In this document: positions 1-11,080 of the stretch, piece by piece
How the letters are laid out: each line of letters opens with the position of its first letter
How positions within the stretch are numbered: the stretch's first letter is position 1
From: Clostridia bacterium UC5.1-1C12
Lineage (GTDB): Bacteria > Bacillota_I > Bacilli_A > Erysipelotrichales > Erysipelotrichaceae
DNA: 64,000 bases
NCBI GenBank assembly: GCA_001305055.1
Contig: BBZX01000007.1
Coordinates: 62,001-126,000, forward strand
Reading direction: 5' to 3'
Made by a program: the position numbers and the translations under genes
Notes under the pieces: generated by a model
The model's input: only the letters and a program-made list of their open reading frames with translations
Database searches by the model: none
Told to the model about the DNA's origin: nothing

Positions 1-974
1 GATCCGTATAGGCCAAATACTTCAAATGATTCACATTTTGGTGATTGATTTGATAAAGCTGATAACCAAAGAAGATAAAGATTAAAAGTGCTAATAAAAC
101 AATTCCACAAATGCCATATATAATCCGGTAATTATTTTCTGTCAGATTTACTGATGGGACAAAGCTTACCAGCATCCAATCATTGATTCCAATCGGTGTA
201 TACATTAAAAGCATCTCACCCGTATCGCCGTTATAGCTGTACAAGCCCGTACCAAATGCCTTAAAATCAGCCATAAAAGCATCATATCCCTGATTCTTAT
301 GCTTAATCTTCTCATCGATAGTAACAATATCCTGATCAAGATAGTCGGTATTAGAGCGAATCAGATAGCAGCCATCGGAGCGTATCAGATGTGAATATCC
401 TGCCTCAAAGAATGAGGCATCATCCATGATATCACGCAGAATTACACCATAATTAGTTGCTGTCAGTGCACCGATTACGGTCCCTTCTTGCATAATCGGT
501 ACCGCATAAATATAAATGATATGATCACTAAACCTATCTGCCATTGTATTTGAAACACCGCTGATTCCCATAAGCGCCTCAGTTATCACAGACTCATCAG
601 CAAAATCATCATAATACACCGTGCCGTCTACATCGGCAAGATAACCTGAACCATCCGGCTGTATCAAACCAAGACGAATAAAACTATTGCGGCTGTTGAC
701 ATCCTTAATCAGCGACATCAATAAATCGGCATTGGCTTCATCCATGGCACTGATAAATGTTGCCAAGGCATCTAATATTTCAAGATCACCTTTTAATTTT
801 CAAATTAACTGCATTTTTTGTCTGTAGCTGTGAAGATTGCATGGAGGCTATGCCCTGCTGCCGGCTCTCATTCAGCGTATCTGCAATCAGCCATGCGGAA
901 AGCATAATAAAAAGCATGCAGACAGCAAGTGCAGAAGTAATAAGAACTGAAACAGATTTTTTATTTTTCATCAT
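1..974 (-). CDS. Cache-domain diguanylate cyclase, 3' end outside window, frameshifted
   Basis: Membrane sensor that would make c-di-GMP. From position 974 leftwards it has an N-terminal membrane helix (about residues 10-30) and a long extracytoplasmic Cache-like region with VPIMQEG and DDASFF segments. A second membrane helix follows (GIVLLALLIFIFFGY), then LAYTD, the usual first residues of a GGDEF domain, at the window edge. The catalytic GGDEF part lies outside, so enzymatic activity is inferred. The reading frame breaks near 785-792 in an AAAA run; removing one A joins the first 60 residues to the Cache part. It has no co-directional neighbour in the window. Confidence 0.7.
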
Positions 975-1096
975 ATAGATACCCTATATCATTTTATTTA
1001 TCATAGCATAGTTTTAACGCTTAAGATAGTCCTGACATGCTTGTTAGCCAATAAATCAAGTTACTGCTTCATAAAATAAAATCCTGTTTATTTCAC

Positions 1097-1126
1097 TTGC
1101 CCATGAACCAAGAAAAGGCTTACAAT
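1097..1126 (+). promoter_or_regulatory. Promoter of rubredoxin-glutamate synthase-like gene
   Basis: TTGCCC at 1097-1102 and TACAAT at 1121-1126 with an 18-nt spacer, 24 nt before the start codon and followed by the ribosome site CAGGAGG. Sigma-A type by pattern only. Confidence 0.45.
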
Positions 1127-1149
1127 AAAAGCAACAGGAGGTATATTTT

Positions 1150-2525
1150 ATGATTTATAAATGTGGTATATGCGGTTATCTTTATGATGAGGAAGCGGAA
1201 GGTAAGCGCTGGGATCAGCTTGATGAAGAATGGGTCTGCCCTTTCTGTACAGCAAGTAAAGTATTTTTTCATGTGCTGATGAACCATCCGTCCCAACCAA
1301 TAACGATAATGCGTCAGCCCGGTTGAGAAGTAACGATGAAATTGAAACAGCGATGGATTTAATTCATGAAATGGCGGCTGAGGGAAAAAGCAGAATTGAT
1401 GCCATGAAGACTCAGAAACCAATCGTTAATTTTGATGATGTTTTAATTTTGGGCGGTCAGCTTGCCAATCCGCCGCTTTTGGATGATGAGGCGGTCAGTA
1501 CCCAAACAATTATCGGCAGTCATGCATTAAAACCAATGGTGCTTGATCATGCGGTATATATTTCGCATATGTCCTTTGGCGCCCTTTCCAAAGAAGCAAA
1601 AACAGCTTTAGCTATCGGCAGTTCAGCAGTTAAAACAGCAGAATGCGGCGGTGAAGGTGGTGTGCTTAAGGAAGAAAAAGAGCATGCTTATCAATACATA
1701 TTTGAATACATTCCCAATAAATACAGTCTTACTGATGAAAATCTTCAGACCAGCGGCGCAATTGAAATAAAAATCGGTCAGGGCTGCAAGCCGGGCATGG
1801 GCGGTCATTTACCGGCAGATAAGGTTACTGAAGAAATCGCGGCAGTACGCGGCAAACCGATGGGTATGGACATCCATTCCCCTTCTCGTTTCAGTGAAAT
1901 TAATTCAAAAGAAGATTTGAAGCATTTAGTTGATGAACTGCGTCAGCGCTCTTTAGGCAGACCGATCGGCATTAAAATTGCGGCAGGTCACATCGAAGAA
2001 GATCTTGAATGGATCAAAGCAGCCAATCCTGACTTTATTACCATTGACGGACGCGGCGGTGCTACCGGTGCTTCACCTAAATATCTGAAAGATAATACTT
2101 CTGTACCGACCCTCTTTGCGTTAGCCAGAGCCCGTGCCTATATGGACGCACATGATATGCCCCAACAGCTGGTAATCACCGGCGGCTTTAGAACCAGCGG
2201 CGATATTGTCAAAGCCCTGGCGATGGGGGCTGATGCGGTAGCAATTGCGACAGCGGCAATGATGGCCTTAGGCTGTCAGCAATACCGAATCTGTCATAAC
2301 GGCAAATGTCCGATGGGAATAGCCACCCAAGACGAACAGCTGCGGAAACGGTTAGATGTTGACAAGAGTGCTAAACAAGTAGAAAACTTTCTTTACGCAT
2401 TACGTGAAGAATTAAAATCTTTTGCCCGTATCTGCGGTCATCGCAGCATTCATGATTTTTCAATCAAAGATTTAGCTACTACTAATTCAGAAATATCAGC
2501 ACATACAAAAATTAAACACATATAA
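1150..2525 (+). CDS. Rubredoxin / glutamate synthase FMN-domain fusion protein (frameshifted)
   Basis: Residues 1-40 form a rubredoxin domain with iron ligands C5, C8, C30 and C33 (CGIC...CPFC). The rest is the FMN/Fe-S domain of glutamate synthase large subunits, with GGEGG, GQGCKPGMGG, DGRGGATGA, GGFRTSGD and the C-terminal CHNGKCPMGIAT. The amidotransferase domain is absent, so it is a stand-alone flavoprotein oxidoreductase whose donor may be the rubredoxin; its substrate is unknown. The start follows AGGAGG by 7 nt. The frame breaks in TTTTTT at 1263-1268; one more T fuses both parts through an Asn/Ser-rich linker. Without correction the rubredoxin would end at 1326 and the flavoprotein would start near 1323. 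Confidence 0.8.
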
Positions 2526-2532
2526 TATAAAA

Positions 2533-2572
2533 AAGCTTATGCCATATTTTTACATAAACATGGTATAAGCTT
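2533..2572. terminator. Bidirectional terminator between convergent genes
   Basis: AAGCTTATGCCAT pairs with ATGGTATAAGCTT around a 14-nt loop, with A/T runs on both sides. It sits between the + strand flavoprotein and the - strand NimA-like gene. Confidence 0.7.
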
Positions 2573-2578
2573 ATTTTA

Positions 2579-3121
2579 TTATTTCTCAGCAAGCTCCTTA
2601 GTCTGTTTGCCGCTGATCGCTTCTATATCAATTTGAAGCATGGTGAGTTCATTCCAAAAAGCATCGATTTCCTGCTGACCTTCCGCAATCAAATCTGGTG
2701 CGTATTTTTCACAAAGCATGGAGATAGCATGGCGCTTTGCTGTTTCATCTTCGATTGTAGAAGCACGGCCGAATACAATCACGCTCTTATAGAATGTCGT
2801 AAAAAGCTCTGGCTTCAAATCATCCTGACCAATTACACAGAAGGATACCTTATCACATTGTCTGATTGCATCAAGCTTGTGTCCCGTTTTTGCGCAGTGA
2901 ATGTAAATTTTATTCCCTTCAAGACAATAATTAAGCGGCACCGCATACGGATACCCCTCATCTCCCAGCACTGCTAAAACACCGGCAGTCGCTTGGCGCA
3001 GAATTTCTATGCAACTTTCTTCACTTAATGCCTGAGCCTTACGCCGCAAGGCTCTAAATTCAGCTTGACTGCGCAGCGGCTCTGCATAAATCACATTAAA
3101 TTCTTCGAAAATCACAGGCAT
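2579..3121 (-). CDS. Pyridoxamine 5'-phosphate oxidase-like flavoprotein (NimA-like family)
   Basis: Small FMN-binding split-barrel protein. The segments RRKAQALSEE, GVLAVLGDEGYPYAVPLNY, IYIHCAKTGHKLDAI and KVSFCVIG are typical of the family that includes 5-nitroimidazole reductases and general flavin-binding oxidoreductases. The family body starts near residue 25 (FRALRRK). The first 20 residues (PVIFEEFNVIY) instead match the C-terminal end of the ASCH domain encoded just upstream. No ATG precedes FRALRRK, so this may be the last part of a longer fusion rather than a separate gene. Drug resistance cannot be inferred from sequence alone. Confidence 0.75.
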   Translation of the reverse strand: MPVIFEEFNVIYAEPLRSQAEFRALRRKAQALSEESCIEILRQATAGVLAVLGDEGYPYAVPLNYCLEGNKIYIHCAKTGHKLDAIRQCDKVSFCVIGQDDLKPELFTTFYKSVIVFGRASTIEDETAKRHAISMLCEKYAPDLIAEGQQEIDAFWNELTMLQIDIEAISGKQTKELAEK

Positions 3122-3339
3122 ATCCCAGCTGAATTCATATCCGCGCCGCTTGCCGTCAGCAGTAAAAAACGCTCATGATTCTGCTGCCATGTTTCAAGAC
3201 ATGTATCTTCACCTTCAAGACTGCATAAAGCAAAATCAATTTCAGAAAAAGGCAGCGTGTGCAGGCGAGTTGTCTCAATAACACAGGCAGGATTGCCCAG
3301 CCAGTCAGTGACAATGCTTAAGCTGCCGACTTCAGGCAA
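3112..3339 (-). CDS. ASCH-domain segment, C-terminal half (frameshift fragment)
   Basis: The segment has LPEVGSLSIVTDWLGNPACVIETT and the acidic EGEDTCLETWQQNHERF, both characteristic of ASCH-domain proteins (a PUA-like fold thought to bind RNA; precise role unknown). The N-terminal half of the domain (IERYWQQFIADS... LLELVLTGKKK) is encoded at the end of the preceding hydrolase frame. Adding one A to AAAAA near 3380-3384 joins the halves. At the other end, adding one G near 3141 gives YEFSWDMPVIFEEF, which continues into the NimA-like frame. The piece is therefore part of a chain, not an independent gene. Confidence 0.65.
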   Translation of the reverse strand: MPEVGSLSIVTDWLGNPACVIETTRLHTLPFSEIDFALCSLEGEDTCLETWQQNHERFLLLTASGADMNSAGICL

Positions 3340-4317
3340 ATTATCCGCCAGCTCATAGTAACTGCTTGAGGTGGCTTTTTCTTGCCCGTCAACACTAATT
3401 CAAGCAATTCATCAGCGCTTCTTTGATTTAGATCAAAATGAAATGCCTCTAAATATTGAGTGTCCGCAGGACGTTTGCTGTCAGCTATAAACTGCTGCCA
3501 GTAGCGTTCAATCCGCGCTTCCCTATTCAGCGTATTTTCAAACCAATTCACACTCATTTCCATCAATTCGTTAAAGGCGCTGTGATCACCGGTTAAAATA
3601 TTAAAACAATGATCAGCTCCCAAAATCAGCTTCGACGTTGATAATTCATGACGACTGACGGCCGCAATTTTCGACGCGCATTCAGGGTCAACAACATCAT
3701 CGCGAGTACCGGCAATTGCCAGCACACTTGCATCACTTTTAGCAAAAACCGACAGTACGTCACAATTCCGCGCATCATTCATCCATTCAAGACTCAGCCG
3801 CAATGGCGCTCTGAATCCCAGCTCCAGCATCGCATATCCCTGCTTCTGCGCAAGCGTGTAGTCATCCTCATCATAAAGCTGCTGAATCTCACATGAGCCT
3901 GCCCAAGTGACAATTGATTTAAACCGCGGATTCTGACCAGCCGCCAGCATCGCCATCGTACCGCCCTGACTCCAGCCCAGAAGTCCGACAGCATGCTTGC
4001 TGATGGTCGGACAAGTGTCAAGATAAGCCAGTACATCACTAATATCCCGCTGTGCTGACGTAAAGGTGTATTCAATATAATCGACACTGCTCTCACCTGT
4101 GCCTATAAAATCAAAACGCAGAGAAGCAATGCCTTTAGCCGCCAGCCGACTCGCCAAGTAAACATACCCATTGCCTGCCTCATTTTTATCACTGCCGGTA
4201 CCATGACAGAGAATCACTACCGGACAATCACGCTGCTGTGGAAGTGTCAAAACAGCCGGAATCTGATACTGATGCGTAGAACTTTTCAATTTTTACTTTA
4301 TTGATCGTAAAAGTCAT
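3318..4317 (-). CDS. Alpha/beta hydrolase (serine esterase-like) running into an ASCH domain
   Basis: Cytoplasmic serine hydrolase fold with HGTGSDKNE after strand 3, nucleophile elbow GWSQGG, an acid residue in GTRDDVVDP and the catalytic His in GADHCF. The substrate is unknown; small esters or amides are usual. The ATG at 4317 follows GGAGTGG, and the N-terminus reads MTFTINKVKIE before a frame change in AAAA near 4289-4292; removing one A gives a normal family start before IPAVLTLP. After WFENTL, where the hydrolase should end, the frame continues into an ASCH domain and ends prematurely at 3318. An esterase gene lies immediately upstream on the same strand. Confidence 0.75.
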
Positions 4318-4325
4318 AACCACTC

Positions 4326-5284
4326 CTAATCCATAACCGCATGGATAAATGCAAATAACTTATCATAATTATCTGCTGTTTCAAAAAGCATAGAGCCATG
4401 AATCGCATCAGGCACAATCTCACAAATAACTCTTTCCTCCCCGCATAGCTCATTAGCTTTTAATGCGAAGTCAATCGATTGCTGCATCGGCACGATTTCA
4501 TCACCGCTGCCATGCTGAATATAAATTCTAGGCATGTCTGTTTTAATATAATAAATCGGACTGGCTTTACGAGTCAGTTCATTATCAACACAGCAATTCT
4601 CACCAAGCAGAATAGAGCCTGCCGAATCCAATGAGGCATGATACGGAAACGCATTTTCTTCACTTTCCGGCATCGCGTTGACATAGCATTCATGCTGATC
4701 CTTAATTTCCTTGCGCAAATACTTATTAATCAAACTATTCGTTTGCAGCTGATGATCCAAAGTTGCAAATTCAGTGATTGGATACCAGGCAATGGCTCCA
4801 TCGATTTTAAATTGCACAGCTACGTTTTCGTCATCTGGATTATCAAAATAGGACTCATTGTTGAATAAAGCCGCCATTAAAGTTAAATAACCGCCGGCAC
4901 TGCCGCCCCATACCATCATTTTTTCCGTATCCAGCTGATACTTTGCACCATATTTTTTATAAAACGAATCGCCTGCTTGATATCTCTGACCGGTTCAGGA
5001 AATTTCACTTCCTGAGTCATGCGGTAATTCAAACTCACTGCCGCAAAACCGCGTTTAATTGTTTCCTTTATTGCATGAGCCATCTCACAGTCACGCTTAT
5101 CCAGCGCCATAAAACCACCGCCATGAATAATAAAAATAAATGGTACCTTTTCCTGCTTAGTATCAGGCAGCCAAATATCAAGCTTCTGTAATTCCGAAGC
5201 ATTGCCATATGCAATATCAAATGAACCTCTTTTACCTTCAATCTCTAATTTACCGTCGGCTGCCGCCCACATTCTCTTAGTCAT
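4326..5284 (-). CDS. Alpha/beta hydrolase, BD-FAE/lipase-like (frameshifted)
   Basis: Carboxylesterase-type hydrolase with oxyanion-hole motif HGGGF, nucleophile elbow GGSAGG, acid region GSGDEIVP and His in DAIHGS. These match the BD-FAE/HSL-like esterases acting on acyl esters. An internal stretch of about 60 residues rich in N and D lies between nucleophile and acid. The frame breaks in AAAAAA at 4951-4956; one more A gives KKYGAKYQLDTEKMMVWGGSAGG and a protein of about 320 residues, normal for the family. The start ATG at 5284 follows AGGAGG. It precedes the ASCH-linked hydrolase by 9 bp, so both are probably co-transcribed. Confidence 0.8.
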
Positions 5285-5331
5285 ATGCTTTCCTCCTATT
5301 GTTTAATTATTGAACGCTGTATAACAGCTGC

Positions 5332-7868
5332 TTATTTAAAATACTTCTCTTCAAAATCAGCGGCTGACATCGGCTTGCCAAAATAATAACCTTGAATCAG
5401 CTCAATTCCGCTGTATTTAACAACATTATATTCCTCAGCCGACTCGACGCCTTCCAGACATACCGTCTTGCCAACCTCATGACACAGCTGAGTAATTGTA
5501 CGAATAAACGTTGCATTAAACATATCTGTCGTAATTTCCTTCACAAAACCGCGGTCGATTTTCACGACATTGACCGGCGTATTCTTTAATGAAAACAAAG
5601 ATGAATAACCGGTGCCAAAATCATCCATTGCCAGCTGAATGCCAATATTCTTTAATTCACTGATTGCTTCCTGTATTGAACCATCTTCCTGAGCTAAATA
5701 AGTCTCCGTCAACTCCATGATCACATTATCCGGACTAAGCTTCAGCTTCTTTAGCGTTTCTTTCATAAAAGGAAGAATATCTCCCTCAATAAGCTGCCGA
5801 TAAGACAGATTAATACTGATTTTGAAATCCGGCTTAAAGGCGCACCACTTTTTACACTGCTGAGCTGCCTGATAAGCTATCCAATTACCAAACTGCACAA
5901 TCAAACCGCTTTGTTCCAACAATGGGATAAACTCTACCGGTGATATATTGCCATATTTAGGACAGCTCCATCTAGCTAATGCTTCAGCGCCATGCAGCTT
6001 CTGATTCTTAGAGTTTACCTGCGGCTGATAAACAACAGAAAAACCGACAAAACCACGGTCAACACTTTCTCTAAGCATTTCCATCAGTTCCAGTTTTCGC
6101 TCTTTCTGTTTTAATATATCACCTGAAAAAAGTGTGAGACGATTTTTACCGATATGCTTTGAATGCTCCAGTGAATAATTGGCATACTTTAATAAATTCT
6201 GATAATCCTCTGCATCCTGCGGATAAAGCACATAACCTGCCGACAATGTACAATAATATTTTCTGCCGTTATATTCCTGCTGACGATTGAAAACCGTCTG
6301 AATCTGCTGATAAAAAGATAAAACCTCATTCAGTCTTGAATTAAATAATACGACGCCGAACTCATCGCCATCCAATCGATACAGCTTAGCCTGTTCAGGC
6401 AATAATGAATTCAGCTTGGAAGCGGTCAGGCGCAAAATCTCATCGCCAAAAGAACGATTATATAAATCATTGATATTTTTAAATGAATCGATATTTAATA
6501 CCATGATACCCATTTGTTTAACCTGATCCTTGTTCATCAAACTTTTCTTAACCAAGTCTTCAAACGCAAACTTATTATCCAACCCCGTCATTGGATCGAT
6601 CTGCCGTTGTTTACCAAGGTTTGAAATAATTCCCGCAAATAGATTCGGACTGCCCTGTTCATCACGAATCATATTGCCGCGGCAGCGCAGCCAGATCCAC
6701 TCACTCCGAACATTTTTTACCCGATACTCGATATTATGCGATTCAGCACGGCCATCGGCAATTTCCTGATTACTTGCCAAAAATCCTCAATATCCTCAGG
6801 ATAAATCAGCTCAGACCAGAAAGCTGCAGCATTCTCGACAATTTGACCTGGCAAGCCAAATTCCTGTACCATTGCTTCCGGATATCTGAATACACCGGTT
6901 TTCATATTGCCGACAAACAGATAATCATCACTGCTGGCCGCCAACGCCTCGTACAAATGTTCCTTATCGTATTCAAAATCAATTGCGGTTGCCGCACCGG
7001 CATGCTTCAAATATTGATTTTTAGACTTCATAATATGATAAGCCCGCTGCTGTTGATACAGCCGCTCGTCAGCTCTGGCAATGATATCCTCAGCACTGTA
7101 ATGGTCACTAGGATAAACCTCATACAAACCAAAGCTAAATGTAAATTCATAAGGCAATTGACCATTATCCTTATCAAAAGCCATTGTTTTTTGAATTTGC
7201 TGAACGCGTTTCTCAGCACTTTGATAATTATCGCCATAGAACACAGCCATAAACTGATCGCTTTTCAATGAAAAGAACAGCTCTTGTTCATGAAGCTGAC
7301 GGCGAAAATAATCAGCAAAAGCGCTGAGCAGACGATCACCGGCCGACCAGCCATATTGTTCATTGATCAGCTTCATATCATTAATGTCACACATGACAAC
7401 CGTCACACTTTTATTTTCATTTTTACCTAAGCGAATCAGCTGCATAAAAGAACTGTCATTCGCGTTCAGATTATAAGCAGCTGAATTAGTTTCACTAATT
7501 GACATTAAATCCGTAATATCAATTGAATTTTCAATAAAATACTGTTTCCCCTGCCATTCAAAAAGCTGATCATAATTTTTATACAAACGATGATTGATCG
7601 TATTTACTTCATTCCATACGCAGTCTTTCAATTGATGATTCGTCAGTAATTCACGCCGGTTACAAAAAGCACAGCGCTCGTTCATATCCTTTTGAAGCAC
7701 CTTATAACAAGGCTTCCCCTCAGGATCTACAAGCTGAAAACACTGTTTCATCGTTTCGTTCATGTAAACAATCAAATCCGTATCTGCTTCTGTTATAAAT
7801 ACACCCGTGTCCAATTGATTCAAGACCACAGAATGAAATTCACTTATCAACTCTTTTTCTGGTTTCAT
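5332..7868 (-). CDS. PAS/GGDEF/PAS/GGDEF/EAL c-di-GMP signalling protein (frameshifted)
   Basis: Soluble protein of about 845 residues after correction. It has an N-terminal PAS-like domain containing CAFCNRR, then a GGDEF-like domain whose signature is degenerate (LKSDQF), and a second PAS domain around EDIEDFWQ. The second GGDEF domain has the signature RLDGDEF, and the C-terminal EAL domain has GAEALARW, ELTETY, DDFGTGYSS and KIDRGFV. The EAL metal-binding residues look intact, so c-di-GMP hydrolysis is likely; the second GGDEF reads DGDEF and could be catalytic or regulatory. No membrane segments are visible. The frame breaks in TTTTT at 6775-6779 within the second PAS domain. Confidence 0.85.
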
Positions 7869-7943
7869 AGCTGGTTCACCTTACTCACTCTATTACTTTT
7901 AATTGTAAACTTTTAACAGCATTGAAACAAGCGATATTTTAAA

Positions 7944-8708
7944 TCATTTGTATTTATTCATTGAAAAACGATCTCGTGTAAACACATAACGCTCATTATC
8001 CGAAAGTGTTGGCTGAAAATGATAGCCCAGCCGATCAAAGCCTTGAACAGCTTCTGGCTCTTCGGCTTTTATTTCGGCCAAATAACGCACCATTTCACCC
8101 CGAGCTTTTTTCACATAGACGCCTTTCTCTTTATATCCATTATCACATTGTTCCATGAAATAGCATTTGATCATACGAACATGGCCCGTTTTGTGTCGTC
8201 TGATTATTCTGCTGTATTGTACACTTGATAAATCAAGGATACACGATGATTCATTAAGACCTTCATAAAGCTTATTCCCCCAAAATGCATAAAGACTGTC
8301 CCATGTTCCATACTTAAAGCGATTGTTTAATTCCAGCCGATATGGAATCACACCGTCAAGCGGCCGCAAAAGGCCATAAAAACCAGATAAGATACGCACA
8401 TGTGCTTCACAATAAGCTAGCTCTTCATCGGTAAATACATGCGGCGCCATCGATGTGTACTGGATGCCATGATAACTGAGCAGGGCCGCTGTTCCGCATT
8501 CTTTTAAATCCATATGCTGATACTGTTCATATGCCTCATGAGCAATTGCTTCATTACACTCAAGAATGTATTGAAGCTGCGGCTGACTGAATGAGCGAAC
8601 GATTTTCAGCAATTCGGCGCTCTCCTTTAAGTAAAGGGGCTGCTGATTAACATCAAGGTAATTATTATCACGATTCATCCGTTTAGCCGGAGAAATTATT
8701 ATTTTCAT
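7944..8708 (-). CDS. yaaA: YaaA family protein (DUF328, peroxide stress)
   Basis: 254 residues, full length for the family. It opens with MKIIISPAKRM and carries LSGFYGLLRPLD, RLELNNRF, LDLSSVQYS, KKARGEMVR and GYHFQPTLSD, all conserved in YaaA. In E. coli YaaA limits intracellular iron and DNA damage during hydrogen peroxide stress and binds DNA; the same role here is inferred. It stands alone between two unrelated genes on the same strand, 75 bp upstream of the c-di-GMP gene. Confidence 0.9.
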   Translation of the reverse strand: MKIIISPAKRMNRDNNYLDVNQQPLYLKESAELLKIVRSFSQPQLQYILECNEAIAHEAYEQYQHMDLKECGTAALLSYHGIQYTSMAPHVFTDEELAYCEAHVRILSGFYGLLRPLDGVIPYRLELNNRFKYGTWDSLYAFWGNKLYEGLNESSCILDLSSVQYSRIIRRHKTGHVRMIKCYFMEQCDNGYKEKGVYVKKARGEMVRYLAEIKAEEPEAVQGFDRLGYHFQPTLSDNERYVFTRDRFSMNKYK

Positions 8709-8824
8709 ACTATCACCAGCATTAAAATATCATAAATCAGCGATTTTCTAAAGTCGGAAGCACATATTTAATAAGATTTTATTATAAGAACTGCCTGCGT
8801 TATAATAGGTGCAATGGCATTTCA

Positions 8825-8863
8825 TAAAAAAAGATGCAAGTTATATTTGTAACTCACATCTCG
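8825..8863 (-). terminator. Terminator downstream of RNA methyltransferase
   Basis: On the minus strand GATGTGAGTTA pairs with TAACTTGCATC and is followed by TTTTTTT. It lies about 25 bp after the methyltransferase stop codon. Confidence 0.7.
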
Positions 8864-8885
8864 TTTAACTGATTTGTTTTTTACT

Positions 8886-10198
8886 TTATTTTCTTTGCAA
8901 AAGAACACAAGACTCGACATGCGCCGTATTAGGGAACATGTCAACGGGCTGCACCACCTTTACCTCATACCGTTCCTGCAGAATATCCAGATTTTTACCC
9001 AACGTCGCCGGATTACATGAAATATATACGATTTCCTTGATTTTACTTCGCAAGATCGTTTCCAGCATTGCATCATCAAGACCACTGCGCGGCGGATCGA
9101 CTACAAGCAGATCAATCTCCCTTTTCTTTGATAAATAAGTCAGCTTATCGGCGGCATCCGCACAAATAAAGGATACATTATCAGCATGATTCAAACGAGC
9201 ATTCGCATTTGCATTAACCACCGCATCCTTAATGCTTTCAATGCCAATAATTTCATTAGCTTTATCTTTTAAATATAATGAAATACCGCCAACCCCACTG
9301 TATGCTTCTACAATTAAGCCATAATGTTCCTTAAGAAGTCCCTTGGCGGTTGAATAAAGCCGCTTAGCCTGCAGCGTATTCAGCTGAAAGAAAGAACGCG
9401 GTGATAGCTGAAGCTTTAAATCATCCATATGAATATCCAAAGTTCGCTCACCTGCCAGCAGCACCATCTTAGGCCGAATACTTCCGGTGTCTTTTTGATT
9501 GTATTCACACTCTGCCACAAAGAAACTATACCTTTAATCTGCATCAAAGAATCAACCATTGAGGCCGGCAGTTCTTCTTCACCTGTTACCAATGTAATCT
9601 GCGAACGGCCATCAATCATACGAATAATCAGAGAACGGAAGCCCTTTTTCTGATGATAATCATAACTCCTGCACCGATAATCATTGAGTACCTTCAAAAC
9701 AGCCTTGCGCGTCTGTTCCAAATCTTGATCATGAATTACACAGTGATCGATCTCATTAAAATAATTTGAATTTGGCTGATACATCCCGGTCACTAATTCA
9801 CGTTCCTCATTCATTGAAAACGGCAGTTTTAACTGATTACGGTAATTAAACACTAACTCTGAAGGAATAATCTTCTTGATCAGCCGCGGGTTCACATGAG
9901 CATACTTAATCAGCGCCTGCTTCAGATTGGCTTCTTTGACAGCACATTGATCTTCATAATCGGTAATCATCAGCGGGCAAGCACCGCAGCGCCCCTGAAT
10001 CTTACATTTCGGTTTAACGCGATGCTTTGAGGTCTTCACGATCTTCTTTACTTTCCCAATCGCATATGTCTTATTGTTAGCAGTTATCTCAATATCTGCC
10101 TCTTCTTTAATCAATACCCCCTCAACAAACACCGGCTTGCGGTTGATATAACCAATCCCCTCGCCGTTTATTCCCATTTTTTCTATTACTACACGCAT
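8886..10198 (-). CDS. rlmD: 23S rRNA (uracil-5-)-methyltransferase, RumA/RlmCD type (frameshifted)
   Basis: SAM-dependent RNA m5U methyltransferase. It has an N-terminal TRAM-like region, a Fe-S cysteine cluster (CKIQGRCGACPL), FNYRNQLKLPF, the SAM-binding EAYSGVGGISL, motif DPPRSGLD and the catalytic cysteine in SCNPATLGKNL. The frame breaks in AAAAA at 9492-9496; adding one A links NTIKK to DTGSIRPK and gives about 437 residues, normal for RumA. It starts with ATG at 10198 after AGGAG, 10 bp after the YihY gene, so the two are likely co-transcribed. Confidence 0.88.
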
Positions 10199-10207
10199 AC
10201 GCTTCTC

Positions 10208-11052
10208 CTATTTCTTCATGAATTTATTTTCTAAAAAGTCTTGTACACCTTCATGAACTGACGTACAGAAATTAAATAAACCGGCGTCCTTCATTCTCGG
10301 ATGCTCAGTTTTATCTTCAAAAACCACATTCAATAAATAACCAAAATAAATAATACTCGAAATCACATAAATCGACAACAGCAGGACAACTAACGATGCC
10401 AATGGACCATAGACCAGCGAATAACTGGTAAAACGGTTTACGATGTAGAAAAACAAATAGCCGACACCACTGATACTTATCGTCGCAAACAAACCGCCGA
10501 CTGCCCCATAAGACAATTCCTTTTTTCAAAAGATATCGTTCGATAAAACAAAATAAAGGCAATCAGCAAGATCACACAGACCCCAGCGGGCATCAAATAC
10601 GGCAGCCAGGTGCTAAGCAGAATCAACGCATAAATTGATGCAATCACATATCCGCATAACACTAACGACACGATTAGTGATTTGATTCTGATCGACCATT
10701 TCGGATAAGTGATTTCTTCATGCTGAGCGCTGACTAAAAGAAATGAATAAATACTTCTTGAAGCCAGCCACATAGAAATTGCCAGCGTTGTAAACAGCGG
10801 TACTAATCCGCTGACTTCTTTACTTAAGATAAAATCTACATAGGGGGTTATATAATCAGCTGGCAGAAATTTTGTACCAAACTCAATGATAATTTGAGGA
10901 TCAAGATAAAAAATAACAAAGAGCATGACAAAGATTGTCAGCGCCGGTGCCAGTGCCAGCAAAAACGAAAAAGATAAGGAATAACAAAACAGACTGCCTT
11001 CAAATGAAGTAAACTGTTCAATCAACTTTCTAATTTTATCCACCTTTACCAC
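10208..11052 (-). CDS. YihY/BrkB family membrane protein (frameshifted)
   Basis: Integral membrane protein of about 281 residues with six predicted helices, from FCYSLSFSFLLALAPALTIFVML onward. FLLALAPAL and the SYGAVGG region are typical of the YihY/virulence factor BrkB family (once misnamed ribonuclease BN). The function is unknown; a transporter or envelope role is assumed for the family. The frame breaks in AAAAAA near 10522-10527; one more A gives FEKKELSYGAVGG. The short cytoplasmic tail ends ENKFMKK. It leads a two-gene unit with the rRNA methyltransferase. Confidence 0.8.
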
Positions 11053-11080
11053 CTTTATTATTATACCTTATTCTTTGCTT

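Noticed and set aside
786..974. Separate 62-residue membrane protein
   Set aside because: Its residues fit the N-terminus of the Cache sensor once one A is removed.
2579..3121. Nitroimidazole resistance gene
   Set aside because: The NimA-like family also includes general flavoproteins; nothing in the sequence shows drug reduction.
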